Below, piece after piece: positions 1-8,303 of a stretch of 64,000 nucleotides of DNA. Source of the stretch: Dichotomicrobium thermohalophilum (GTDB lineage: Bacteria > Pseudomonadota > Alphaproteobacteria > Rhizobiales > Rhodomicrobiaceae); contig NZ_QXDF01000001.1 in the NCBI RefSeq assembly GCF_003550175.1, positions 396,501 to 460,500 of the forward strand. Direction: 5' to 3'. A model generated the notes under the pieces. That model was not told where the DNA came from. It made no database searches and worked only from the letters and a program-made list of their open reading frames with translations. The translations under genes and the position numbers were made by a program. The first letter of the stretch is position 1. Each line of letters begins with the position of its first letter.

Positions 1-267
1 TATGGCCTGCGCCATGATCTTGCCTTGCGTCTCAAGGCTGTTGATCCGCGCTTCCACGAGACCTTCGCGCACATCGTTGAGCCAGATGATTCCGCCCACC
101 AGGAAGAGCAGGGCGACGAAGTTCAGAACGAGAATCCGCAACGCGATCGAATGGAAGCTGAGCTTGAGGCCCAGTCGGTCGATCTGCCGGTAAATCCCGC
201 GCCAACTCAGCGCCGGCAACCGGAAAGCGGCGCCCCCTGGCCACGCCCTGCTTGTATCAACGGCCAT
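1..267 (-). CDS. chvG: Sensor histidine kinase ChvG, N-terminal part (cut by window edge)
   Basis: Only the first 89 codons are present; the frame runs open off the left edge. The N-terminus has a cytoplasmic stretch, one transmembrane segment at about residues 44-63 (ending VGGIIWL), and then the start of a periplasmic sensor region (NDVREGLVEARINSL), which matches the stimulus-sensing start of ChvG/ExoS kinases. The family senses envelope and acid stress and phosphorylates ChvI. The gene lies directly downstream of chvI on the same strand, the usual rhizobial order chvI-chvG, with 76 bp between them. The kinase domains are outside the window, so the call rests on the N-terminus and the neighbour. 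The ATG at 267 is the only good start in frame. Confidence 0.82.
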   Translation of the reverse strand, partial: MAVDTSRAWPGGAAFRLPALSWRGIYRQIDRLGLKLSFHSIALRILVLNFVALLFLVGGIIWLNDVREGLVEARINSLETQGKIMAQAI

Positions 268-293
268 GCTGTCCCACCCGTCTTGCTTTTATG

Positions 294-308
294 GCGCGCG
301 ATGCGCGC
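294..308. other. Small perfect hairpin between chvI and chvG
   Basis: A six-base arm GCGCGC, a three-base loop and the matching arm lie in the 76-bp gap between chvI and chvG. No T-run follows on the minus strand, so it is not a typical intrinsic terminator. It could trim or stabilise the chvI-chvG message, but that is inference only. Confidence 0.3.
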
Positions 309-343
309 TGCATTCTGGCCGTTAGCGTGAGACGACGGGATGC

Positions 344-1042
344 CTAGGCTTCCTTGAAGCGGTAGCCCACCCCGTAGAGCGTCTCGATCACGTCGAAATC
401 GCTATCGACCATCTTGAATTTCTTTCGCAGGCGCTTGATGTGGCTGTCGATCGTCCGGTCATCGACGTAAACCTGGTCATCATAGGCCGCGTCCATCAGC
501 GCGTCACGGCTCTTTACCACGCCGGGCCGCTGCGCCAGCGCCTGGAGAATCAGGAACTCCGTCACCGTGAGTGTCACGGGCTTGCCGTCCCAGAGGCAAG
601 TGTGCCGCTCCGGGTCCATCTTGAGCTTGCCGCGCTCCAGAACCGATTTGCCCTCGACAATACCGGCGCCGCCGGCGCGCGGTTCGGAGCGACGCAGCAC
701 GGTCTTCACTCGCTCCACGAGGAGCCGGTGCGAGAACGGCTTGCGGATGAAATCATCCGCGCCCATGCGCAGGCCAAACAGCTCATCGATTTCCTCGTCC
801 TTTGACGTGAGGAAAATGACTGGCATGTCAGATTTCTGGCGCAGGCGGCGCAGCAGTTCCATGCCGTCCATGCGGGGCATCTTGATATCCACGATCGCGA
901 GATCCGGCGGGGCGTCGCTCAGGCCGTCCAGCGCGGACATGCCGTCAGTGTAGGCGTCGATCTTGTACCCCTCGGATTCGAGCAGCATTCGCAGCGAGGT
1001 GAGAATGTTCTTGTCGTCGTCAACCAGTGCGATGGTTGCCAT
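344..1042 (-). CDS. chvI: Response regulator ChvI (OmpR/PhoB family)
   Basis: The 232-residue product has a receiver domain (about 1-120) with the acidic pair D8/D9/D10, phospho-acceptor D52 (AIVDIKMP), the switch Thr in LTSKDEE and the Lys in IRKPF, followed by an OmpR-type winged helix ([21 protein letters not shown]). This is the response regulator partner of ChvG, controlling envelope, exopolysaccharide and acid-response genes in Hyphomicrobiales. The ATG at 1042 was chosen because the receiver fold starts there ([10 protein letters not shown]); a GGAGG lies about 10 bases upstream. The frame stays open upstream to 1174, but those residues do not fit the family. chvG follows on the same strand. 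Confidence 0.93.
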   Translation of the reverse strand: MATIALVDDDKNILTSLRMLLESEGYKIDAYTDGMSALDGLSDAPPDLAIVDIKMPRMDGMELLRRLRQKSDMPVIFLTSKDEEIDELFGLRMGADDFIRKPFSHRLLVERVKTVLRRSEPRAGGAGIVEGKSVLERGKLKMDPERHTCLWDGKPVTLTVTEFLILQALAQRPGVVKSRDALMDAAYDDQVYVDDRTIDSHIKRLRKKFKMVDSDFDVIETLYGVGYRFKEA

Positions 1043-1353
1043 CTGGCTTGTGCCTCCACGGCTTTCTTGAATGACTCCGAAAGGACAATCACGACCGAAA
1101 TCTGCACGAATTGTGGCGATAAGGCCACGAACCCCCGCGAACTGCGATCGTAGCCATTTGCGGGCGCAAAGCAAGCGGGAAAAGTGCTTGACTGAAGCGG
1201 CAATGCCTCACCTGCTTCACACGTAAACATGTGCATGAACACACGCCGTGTCAGGCGCGATTCGTGGGCAAAATCCGCGGATTCCGGCGCGATTGATGCT
1301 GATGGGTAACACCGGGAATCAGGCGTTTCCGCGGCGCCCGCGTGCCCAACCTG
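1043..1353. other. Intergenic region upstream of chvI, with one palindrome
   Basis: This 311-bp stretch separates chvI from the LuxR-type regulator gene on the same strand. I find no gene in it. At 1157-1170 there is a palindrome (TTTGCG, two bases, CGCAAA), about 115 bp upstream of the chvI start, a plausible position for an operator, but no known box is recognised. I see no clear sigma-70 promoter or T-run terminator. Confidence 0.4.
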
Positions 1354-2070
1354 TTAACTATCCGTATCGGCTGTGCGCGGGTCGAGACTGTCGATCTTGT
1401 TCATGGCGATGACCGCCTGCGTCCGGCTGTCGACTCCCAGCTTCTGAAGGATCGCGGAGACATGCGCCTTCACGGTCGCCTCCGAAACGCCGAGCTTGTA
1501 GGCGATCTGCTTGTTCAACAGCCCCTCGGACAACATGGCGAGCACACGGACCTGCTGCGGCGTCAGTGTGGCCATTCGCGAGAGCAGTTCGGAGACTTCT
1601 TCGGCTTCGGCGCCATCGAGGTCGATTTCCGCCGGCGTCCAGACGCGGCCGTCCAGCACCGCCTCGACCGCCTCGCGGATGCGCTCAGCCGAGAGGCTCT
1701 TCGGGATGAAGCCCAGCGCGCCTAGCTGCAGGCAGCGGCGCACGGTCGGCGGCGCCTCGCTCGCTGAGACAACGACCACCGGCAGCTCGGGATAGCGTAC
1801 ACGAAGCTGGATCAGGGCCGAAAGCCCATCGGCACCGGGCAGCGCCAGATCAAGCAGGACAAGGTCGAAATCTGTGCCCGACTCGATCGCTTGGGTCAGA
1901 TCGTCGAATGAGCCGGCCTCGCTGATCTTGAGCCCCGGGATCGAGCCTCGGAGAATCTGCTTTAGAGCGTCGCGGAACAGCGGATGGTCGTCAACGACGA
2001 TGAGATGATGGTCCTTCATCGGCGACGGCGATCCCGCGTTGACCCCGGCGCTGCCGGGAGGTGAAAGCAT
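1354..2070 (-). CDS. NarL/FixJ-type (LuxR HTH) response regulator
   Basis: The product has a receiver domain with a VVDDHPLFRDAL start and phospho-acceptor Asp in LVLLDLALPG (residue 74 from this start, 57 from the alternative), followed by a C-terminal LuxR helix-turn-helix (LTPQQVRVLAML, NKQIAYKLGVSEATVKAHV). It should bind DNA when phosphorylated. No cognate kinase gene is adjacent, so its signal is unknown. The ATG at 2070 has a good AGGA four bases upstream and gives 238 residues; the ATG at 2019 begins right at the receiver fold (MKDHHLIVVDD) but has a poor ribosome site. The first 17 residues are low-complexity, so either start is possible. Confidence 0.85.
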   Translation of the reverse strand: MLSPPGSAGVNAGSPSPMKDHHLIVVDDHPLFRDALKQILRGSIPGLKISEAGSFDDLTQAIESGTDFDLVLLDLALPGADGLSALIQLRVRYPELPVVVVSASEAPPTVRRCLQLGALGFIPKSLSAERIREAVEAVLDGRVWTPAEIDLDGAEAEEVSELLSRMATLTPQQVRVLAMLSEGLLNKQIAYKLGVSEATVKAHVSAILQKLGVDSRTQAVIAMNKIDSLDPRTADTDS

Positions 2071-2126
2071 GTCATCCTAAGACTTTAGACGCATATGGAC
2101 GGCGGCGTCCACAATGGTCATCCGGA

Positions 2127-2906
2127 TCAGTTGACGTCACCGGACACCGCAACACCTCCGCCAGCAAGCGGCTTATCCGTTACATCGGCCAGTTCCAGGA
2201 GCAGGCGCGGCGAAAGACGGCCGTCGCGCGGGAGATCGCGAAATGCGGCGAACTCGCGCAGCGCGTCGCGCGTGTCCGCCCCGACGCGGCCGCTCTCTGG
2301 CAGATTGCCGAAGCCGAGGCGGGACAGGAGCCGCTGGACACGGGCCACGAGTGCCCGGTCGGCTTCCAGGCGGGCGATGCGGCCACTTTCGGGTGCAGCC
2401 TGGAACGGGCCGAAGAGAATGTGCTTCAATACACTCTCAGAAGGCCGGCCAGTCAAGATCATGCGGTTGTCATACTGATAGTTGAGGATTGCGATCCGCG
2501 TGGATGTGTCCAGGTTGCCATCGCGGCGATTGACCAGATAGTTGCGATAAGCCAGTTCGCGCTGGATGGCGCGGATCACCTCCTCGGCCGGCATGGTTCC
2601 GGCGCTGGGCGGAGCCGCGCGCTCGGCGGGCGTCCGTTGAGGCGGTGCGCTTCGCAGGCTTGGGCGCTCCTGATCTTTGCTGCCGGCGATCGGCTGGAGG
2701 TCGCCTTTCGGTGCGGCTTGTGCTGGCTCTTCCGATGCGCTTTGCGGCGTGCGGGCTGAGAGTTGCTGCTCCCGACCTTCAGACACGGAGCCGGTGATCT
2801 GCGAATCCCTTTCGAGCGGCTCCTGAAAATACAGGGCGTTCGTGGCGATCGCGCCCGCCAGACACACGAACCCGAAAAAGGTCAGCCGCGCCGAAAAGGG
2901 CGTCAT
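2127..2906 (-). CDS. Membrane-anchored peptidoglycan-binding domain protein
   Basis: About 259 residues. An N-terminal signal anchor (about residues 5-27) is followed by a Pro/Ala/Glu-rich linker and two repeats resembling PG_binding_1 modules: one near residues 110-160 (AIQRELAYRNYLV, later RIAILNYQ) and one near 190-240 (RVQRLLSRLGFG, later TRDALREF). Such proteins hold a domain against murein in the periplasm; no enzyme domain is present. I chose the ATG at 2906 because the signal anchor begins there, with GGGGAG about 10 bases upstream. A GTG at 2954 would add 16 residues. The gene is divergent from the next one, with a 198-bp AT-richer spacer that probably holds both promoters. Confidence 0.75.
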   Translation of the reverse strand: MTPFSARLTFFGFVCLAGAIATNALYFQEPLERDSQITGSVSEGREQQLSARTPQSASEEPAQAAPKGDLQPIAGSKDQERPSLRSAPPQRTPAERAAPPSAGTMPAEEVIRAIQRELAYRNYLVNRRDGNLDTSTRIAILNYQYDNRMILTGRPSESVLKHILFGPFQAAPESGRIARLEADRALVARVQRLLSRLGFGNLPESGRVGADTRDALREFAAFRDLPRDGRLSPRLLLELADVTDKPLAGGGVAVSGDVN

Positions 2907-3104
2907 CCCTCCTGGCTCCCCTTGCAGCACTTGCCGATGTGCAGACCTGGCCACACGACCCCCTCGCGCGACATTAGTCGGGTTTTACGAAAAGACGGCT
3001 AAATTTTGCACGCTCTGGTTTCCGCCGCGTTATCCAACAACTGATAGACAGTATTCCACGCTCAGAGGATAACGTCCATCGCATCGCCAACGGGATTGTC
3101 GGTC

Positions 3105-3503
3105 ATGCTCATTCTTCGGCTTGGTATTGTGCTGCTCATCATCGCGATGTTCCTCCCGTCCTCGGCGGAGGAGAAGCAGCAGGTCTATCGCGGCGTTTCG
3201 AATGCGGTCGACAATGTCCAGACGTTTTGCGTCCGCAACGCGGCGTTCTGCGACAGTGTCGGGACGGTTGCGAGTGCTCTCGCGGACCGGGCCTACTACG
3301 GCGCGCAGATGGTTTATGACGCTGCGATTGGTGCGCCTCAACAGGATCGGGGCGGCTGGAACGGCGAGCGCCCCTACCCGTCTCAGATCGAGCGCAGTTC
3401 CCGCCGGGATGAGGGGCGGGCCCGCACGCAGCCCGCGCGCTCGACCGATACGCTGCGCCGGGAGGATCTGGCACCAGCCTGGCGCGGTCCCGGCGCTTCG
3501 TAG
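3105..3503 (+). CDS. Small exported DUF5330-like protein
   Basis: The 132-residue product starts with a hydrophobic segment (residues 2-18) that looks like a signal peptide or anchor. A conserved-looking core follows (AVDNVQTFCVRNAAFCDS, SALADRAYYGAQM) with two cysteines eight residues apart, and then a basic, disordered tail. This is the pattern of the DUF5330 family found in Hyphomicrobiales; its function is not known. The ATG at 3105 has GGGA about nine bases upstream, whereas the TTG at 3096 has none at a useful distance. It is transcribed away from the peptidoglycan-binding protein gene. Confidence 0.7.
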   Translation: MLILRLGIVLLIIAMFLPSSAEEKQQVYRGVSNAVDNVQTFCVRNAAFCDSVGTVASALADRAYYGAQMVYDAAIGAPQQDRGGWNGERPYPSQIERSSRRDEGRARTQPARSTDTLRREDLAPAWRGPGAS

Positions 3504-3525
3504 GAGCTGATCCGCAAGGCGCGGT

Positions 3526-3936
3526 TCAGTAGCTGGAGCCGCCGGAGGTCATCTGGGTCGATGCCTTGGAGGCGGCTTCGGTAACGACCTCGGTCGTCAG
3601 CCGGCGCAGTTCCTCAAGCTGCTGCGCAAAGGTGTCCATCTGCTGGCGAACGTGCTGGTTCTGCAGCTCGATGACGTCCTTCATATCCTTGGCGTCCGCC
3701 AGTTTCGTCGCCAGCTCGAAGTTTGCTTCGGCGTTCGCCTTGGTGAACTCCGCGATCTTCTGATTTAGCATCTTCATGCTGTGCGAGGCCGGCGCGGCGC
3801 TGGTGTCGATGTTGGACATCGCCTGCTGGCTTGCGGCGATAAAGGTCTCGAATGCCTTGCGCGCCTGCTCGATGCTCGACTTGACGACCTGCCGCATCGG
3901 CTCGGGCATTTCGCCCATTTTCGGCATCTCCTGCAT
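3526..3936 (-). CDS. Phasin family protein
   Basis: The 136-residue, almost entirely helical product matches Phasin_2 proteins: MQEMPKMGEMPEPMR, then EQARKAFETFIAASQQAM, and SFELA/NFELATKLADAKD-type heptads (about 60-125). Phasins coat polyhydroxyalkanoate granules in the cytoplasm and control granule number and size. The ATG at 3936 is preceded by AGGAGA with six-base spacing, which decides the start against codons upstream. The larger second phasin gene lies just upstream on the same strand, and phaZ lies further along the window, so a storage role fits. Confidence 0.88.
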   Translation of the reverse strand: MQEMPKMGEMPEPMRQVVKSSIEQARKAFETFIAASQQAMSNIDTSAAPASHSMKMLNQKIAEFTKANAEANFELATKLADAKDMKDVIELQNQHVRQQMDTFAQQLEELRRLTTEVVTEAASKASTQMTSGGSSY

Positions 3937-3979
3937 CACCAATCTCCTCATTTCACGGTTCGGACGTTTCTACTGGGCG

Positions 3980-3994
3980 GTCCCAAAATGGGAC
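3980..3994. promoter_or_regulatory. Short palindrome upstream of the phasin gene
   Basis: A GTCCC, five-base spacer, GGGAC palindrome sits about 45 bp upstream of the small phasin start, in the 124-bp gap between the two phasin genes. It could be an operator or part of a transcript end for the upstream gene. No T-run follows and no known regulator box matches, so the role is open. Confidence 0.25.
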
Positions 3995-4060
3995 AGGCGC
4001 ACAAAGACGGTCAAAGACGGCTATTTTTTGCCCGCTGCGCTCGGCACAAGCGGTGTCGCG

Positions 4061-5215
4061 CTAAGCGCGATCTTCGTGAGAGCTCGAAGACTCCTGCGGA
4101 TCAGTCGCGGGTGAGGACGTCTCCTCCTCCGGCTCGGCCTGCCCTTCAGACACGTCATCGGACGCTGGTGTCGGCGTCGACTCGGCGTCTTCCGCACTTG
4201 GCTCATCCTGTTCCCCGGTTGGCTCATCGCCAGCCTCGAAGGCGACATCGGACATTGCCGCCTCGGCTGCGGCCGACTCGGAGTCCTCCGCCGTGTCCTC
4301 CTCCTGCTCGGGCGCGGGTTCGGACAGCATAGCTTCGGCGGTCTGGCTCTCGTCCTCCACCGCGCTGGCGCCGAGCTCATCGTCGCTCTCGTCCGAAGCG
4401 TCGGGCGGGGACGACTCGGCGATCACGGACGCGGCCATGTCCGCATCTTCGTCATCGCTCGCTGACTCTTCGCTCTCGCCGTCAGTATCGCTGAGGACGT
4501 CGGCGGCGCTGGTGGCACCCATCACCGCCGCGCTGCCCGCGACAAGAGCGGCCGTCGCCTCAGCCTGGCGCGCGATGGTCTTGGCGGCGGCTTCGGCAGC
4601 GTCAATCGCCGCCTGAGCCTGCGGGGCGCCCGGTGCGTTCTGGTCCACCTGCTCCATTGCCGTGCGCGCTTCATCGGCGACATGCTCGGCCGCGGCCGCC
4701 GCTACCCCGGCCATCTCGCGCGCGCTCTCGGTGGTCTTGTCCATGATCTCGGGGGATTGCTGCATCGCTGCGCTCGCCGATCCGGGTGTCTCTGCGGCCG
4801 CGCTCGAACGTTCCGGTGCTGGAGACGGCTCGGACTGGGCCGGCTCTTCCGGCTTCGCCGCTTCGCGCGGCGCGGCGCTTGTCTCGCCGTCTTCCGGCTT
4901 CACGTGCGAAATGCCGTTCATCAGGTCGAGCAACCGGCCCATCTCTTCGGCATATTCCTCCTGCATGTGCTCGAAGAAGCGCTTCTGCTCGCTCCACACC
5001 TCGACGGGGGTGCGACACTGCGCCATGCGCGTGGACAGCTCGCGGTATTCCAGCGCCCGCTGTGCGCTGAAGCGCAACATCTCCAGGTTCCATTTCGCCA
5101 AGGCTGCGGCAAACGGCGGTAGCGTCCCCGTCAGATATGACAGATTATGCCGGCTGATCTCGTTCAGTTGGCGGAGAACGTCGAAACGGTCGGACTTGTC
5201 ATTGCGATCGGTCAT
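4061..5215 (-). CDS. Large phasin with long acidic C-terminal tail
   Basis: The product is 384 residues, about three times the usual phasin length. Residues 1-103 are a Phasin_2 helical domain (FDVLRQLNEISRHNLSYL, TPVEVWSEQKRFFEHM, EEMGRLLDLM). Next comes an Ala/Glu/Pro region with a second helix-prone block (about 160-240), and then roughly 140 residues rich in Asp, Glu, Ser and Ala with almost no Lys or Arg. The start is set by a GGGAGG about seven bases before the ATG at 5215. Known phasins with long tails (PhaF type) usually carry a basic, DNA-binding tail; this tail has the opposite charge. It is probably a PHA granule protein; the tail function is unknown. Confidence 0.82.
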   Translation of the reverse strand: MTDRNDKSDRFDVLRQLNEISRHNLSYLTGTLPPFAAALAKWNLEMLRFSAQRALEYRELSTRMAQCRTPVEVWSEQKRFFEHMQEEYAEEMGRLLDLMNGISHVKPEDGETSAAPREAAKPEEPAQSEPSPAPERSSAAAETPGSASAAMQQSPEIMDKTTESAREMAGVAAAAAEHVADEARTAMEQVDQNAPGAPQAQAAIDAAEAAAKTIARQAEATAALVAGSAAVMGATSAADVLSDTDGESEESASDDEDADMAASVIAESSPPDASDESDDELGASAVEDESQTAEAMLSEPAPEQEEDTAEDSESAAAEAAMSDVAFEAGDEPTGEQDEPSAEDAESTPTPASDDVSEGQAEPEEETSSPATDPQESSSSHEDRA

Positions 5216-5451
5216 GCTTGACCTCCCTGCGGTGCGCTGGCGCGGCGGGCCAAAGTCAGTTGTTACGACAAACGCCCCAAGAGTATCAGTGGTCAGCATA
5301 GCGTTCCGCGCGTGGCGATCCAACAGCGCATCGTTCATTTTTGCTTTATTCCCGCGAAAAGTTGTGTCGTGTTCACTTTTGCCGAGGATGGTTCCGTGCG
5401 GGAGCCATCGCGCGCGTGGGCGCGGAGGCGCGCATGTGCTAATCAGCCCTT

Positions 5452-7524
5452 ATGCAGCAGATCACTTCCGTAATCGGCGTCATCGCCGTCTGGCTCGGCC
5501 TGAGTGTGGGCGCCTGGTGGCTTCACCGCCTGTATGCGCATAGGAAACAGCGCCGTAAGCTCGCGCTGGCCAACGAGGCATGGATGCGGGTGCGCGAAGC
5601 CCCGGAGATTTTCGCGGATATCCGCGCGGCCGGCATGGCAATCGACGCGGCCGATGGGCAGGCGCGTACGCATGCGCTGCTCAGCCGCGTGCGGGACTAT
5701 AGCGACTACTTTGATGACGTGAGCGCCCTTCGGGCCGAACTGTCGCGCGCCCTGAAACGCGACGACTGCCCGCCGCTGACCGAAATCCTCAATCTCCGCC
5801 GCGACATGTGGGCGGCCGCCGACGTGCTGCTCATCGACGACCCGGCCGTGTTCGGCGAGGCGTTTTCTGAGCCAGGCTCCTACGAGGAATTCTGCCGCGA
5901 TGCCGAGGATCTCCTGTTTCTGGATGCCGCGCCGCTGAAGGACGATCCCATAGCGCTACGTCTGTCGCTGGCCGATGAGGACATGCAGACCTTCGTTAGC
6001 GGGGTTGAGGGCGAGATCGCCGACGAGCGCGAGCGGGAGCGGTTCCCCACCTTGCGCGAGATCATCGCTTACCCCGTAAGCTGGCTGCGGGCGGTGCCGC
6101 GCGGTTTGGCGTGGGGCGCGCGAATGACGGCTCGCGCGGGCCGCGCGCTTGGACGGCTGGCGGTTAATGCGGGCCGTATCGCAAGCGCCATTGGCGCGGC
6201 GCTGTGGCAGGTGGTTCGGCAGGTTCCCGGCGCGATCGCAAAAACGGCACGCGGGCTTTCCGCGCTGATTGCGCGTCGGCCGTCCGTTCGATTCCCGGAA
6301 GGGCGGGCCGCAGCGATCGGCGCGGGAGTGCGCAGTGCCGCAAAACGCGCCCCGGCGTATGCCAAGGCCGCCGGGCGTGGCGTCGCCAGCGTGCGGCATC
6401 ATCCGGCCGTGGAGCGCATCGCCGCATCGATGCGCCGGGCAGGCGATCGATTCCCCGATCAGGTCGCCCAGGGTCTGAGCCGGGCGGCCGAGATGGCCCG
6501 GGACGTGCGCGCCCGCGCAAAGGCCGCCACCTTCCACGCCAGCGGACGCGCCCGCGAGTTCGAGGCCGGCGAGCTGGGCCTGCATTACGACTTTCTCGTC
6601 AAGGCGCACAGCCTCCGCCAGCGCTACGCCGACATGCTGCGCCGCGCGCCCGAGCTGACCGAGACTGGCCGCCAATTCATCGCCCGACTGGAACTGGAAA
6701 AGCGGTCGGAGCGCCTCCGGCTTGGCACGGCGAAGTTGCGCCGGCGCGCCCGACTGGAACTGGTTCGGCTGTTGACCCTTTTGATTGCGGTACTGGAGCG
6801 TCTGCGCGATCGGCTGGCGGATGCCCCGCCGCAGCCCGCACAGACCACAAATCTGCTCACTTCGCCGCTGCACCGATTGTTCCTGCCGCCCCCATCCCCA
6901 CGCGAGGCGGGCGCCGATTTTCCGGGCGGCTTGCGCGCGCAGGCGCGGTCCTGGGCGCGTGGCTGGGGGCGTTCGGCGCGGCGGCTGCGTGATGTCACGC
7001 CGGAGCCGGAGGAGAGCGGATCAACTGCAACGGAAGCGTCCGAAGCGGAGGAGAACCCTGCGGCAGCGCGTGAAGCGTCTTCGGAGCTCAAGCCAAAGAT
7101 CGAAGAGACGCGGGAGGCCGCTGCCGATAATGACCCGGACGAGCAGGCGCTGCGCCGTGTTCGGCGCTTGTTCGGCATCCGCGACCGGAAAAAGCAGCGT
7201 GACTCCGGCAAGCGCCGCGAAAACGGGGCGGCGCAACAACCGCGCGGAGGTGCGCATGCCTCCAACGGCAAAGACACTGCCGAGGCAGAGAAGCAAGCGG
7301 ACGCCGAAACGGGCCGTTCGGCCAAGGCCCAAATCCTGCCCCCGCTCCGCGGCTCTCGGGCGGGCAACTACGACGAAACCGATGCCGGAGCGCGCTCGCG
7401 AGATTCACTGCGGTCGCGTCTCTCCGGCATTGGCGACGAGGATGAAGATGCGTCAGTCGCCAATGATGGCGCTGCGGGCGAGCAGGCCGAGCGTCGCCGT
7501 TGGCGGCGCTGGTTCGGTCTCTGA
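5452..7524 (+). CDS. Membrane-anchored, Arg/Ala-rich protein of unknown function
   Basis: This 690-residue protein has one N-terminal transmembrane segment (about 5-24) followed by a basic stop (HRKQRRK). Residues about 40-200 are soluble and acidic. Residues about 205-420 are a long run of amphipathic helix-forming, Arg/Ala/Gly-rich segments (for example RALGRLAVNAGRIASAIG). A helical, Arg-rich stretch and a charged, disordered C-terminus follow. I recognise no domain. It is divergent from the acidic phasin gene with 236 bp between. The amphipathic basic region could bind lipid, granule surface or nucleic acid; this is inference. There is no clear ribosome site before the ATG at 5452, so the start is moderately secure. 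Confidence 0.7.
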   Translation: MQQITSVIGVIAVWLGLSVGAWWLHRLYAHRKQRRKLALANEAWMRVREAPEIFADIRAAGMAIDAADGQARTHALLSRVRDYSDYFDDVSALRAELSRALKRDDCPPLTEILNLRRDMWAAADVLLIDDPAVFGEAFSEPGSYEEFCRDAEDLLFLDAAPLKDDPIALRLSLADEDMQTFVSGVEGEIADERERERFPTLREIIAYPVSWLRAVPRGLAWGARMTARAGRALGRLAVNAGRIASAIGAALWQVVRQVPGAIAKTARGLSALIARRPSVRFPEGRAAAIGAGVRSAAKRAPAYAKAAGRGVASVRHHPAVERIAASMRRAGDRFPDQVAQGLSRAAEMARDVRARAKAATFHASGRAREFEAGELGLHYDFLVKAHSLRQRYADMLRRAPELTETGRQFIARLELEKRSERLRLGTAKLRRRARLELVRLLTLLIAVLERLRDRLADAPPQPAQTTNLLTSPLHRLFLPPPSPREAGADFPGGLRAQARSWARGWGRSARRLRDVTPEPEESGSTATEASEAEENPAAAREASSELKPKIEETREAAADNDPDEQALRRVRRLFGIRDRKKQRDSGKRRENGAAQQPRGGAHASNGKDTAEAEKQADAETGRSAKAQILPPLRGSRAGNYDETDAGARSRDSLRSRLSGIGDEDEDASVANDGAAGEQAERRRWRRWFGL

Positions 7525-7619
7525 TTGCGCCGTCTGGCGTACGCCTTGTCGCCTTAACTGTGGCGCATTTGTCCGCAACCCAAACAAGGGTATGATCCGC
7601 ATGATTCGCGGACGGGCTG

Positions 7620-8303
7620 ATGAGCAGGTGCATGCCGCACGCTACGGAACGGACATTCAGGGATCGATGGCAGACGGGTGCGCGGATCGCTGGTCTCGCA
7701 GCGGCGCTTGTCACGGCTTCGTTCACGCTTGGCTGCACGACCCAGCCGACGAGCGGCCCGGACGAGTTCTCGACCAGCCGGCCCGTCAAGCTCGCGCCGC
7801 CGTCCGGTGAGAGCGCGGAGACCCGCATCACGTTGGCTGCGGTCGACGAAACCGAACTGCGCAAGGCCATCGAACGCTACCGGATCAAACTGGAGCGCGA
7901 AGAAAGCCCCGTGAAGACCGCCGGGGTCGACCTGACCGGTGACGGTCAGCCAGAAGCACTTGTTCTATTTACAGGGGCGGACTGGTGCGTGACCACTGGC
8001 TGTTCCTTTATTGTCTTTCGCGAGAGCGAGACCGGTTACGAGGCCGTGTCGCGGACCACACGGGTACGCGGGCCGGTCAAGGTCGGGCCGGGCAGCAACG
8101 CCGGCTGGCGTGATCTGATCGTCAAGACCGGCGGAGGGGCGGCGCCGATCCGCTTCGTCCGGCTGGGTTTTTCCGGCAACGGCTATCCAAGGAACGCACT
8201 GCTTCAGCCGGCACCGACGGAAGACGTGCTCGCGCAGGCGACCGATGTCATCCCCGAGGTTCCCTTCCAGGCGAGCAAGCCTCAGGCTTCGTCGGCCCGG
8301 TAG
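7620..8303 (+). CDS. Putative lipoprotein, unknown function
   Basis: The 227-residue product has a basic N-terminus, a hydrophobic segment (about 20-37) and Cys39 in an ASFTLGC context, which is a near-lipobox (the -3 residue is not the usual Leu). The mature part begins with a Ser/Pro linker and includes VDLTGDGQPEALVLFTG, which looks like an FG-GAP or calcium-loop type strand, then ADWCVTTGCSF with two cysteines that may pair. No known enzyme motif is visible. ATG 7632 is an alternative start with GCAGG just upstream. The last 22 bases overlap the end of the converging flavin monooxygenase gene. Confidence 0.65.
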   Translation: MSRCMPHATERTFRDRWQTGARIAGLAAALVTASFTLGCTTQPTSGPDEFSTSRPVKLAPPSGESAETRITLAAVDETELRKAIERYRIKLEREESPVKTAGVDLTGDGQPEALVLFTGADWCVTTGCSFIVFRESETGYEAVSRTTRVRGPVKVGPGSNAGWRDLIVKTGGGAAPIRFVRLGFSGNGYPRNALLQPAPTEDVLAQATDVIPEVPFQASKPQASSAR

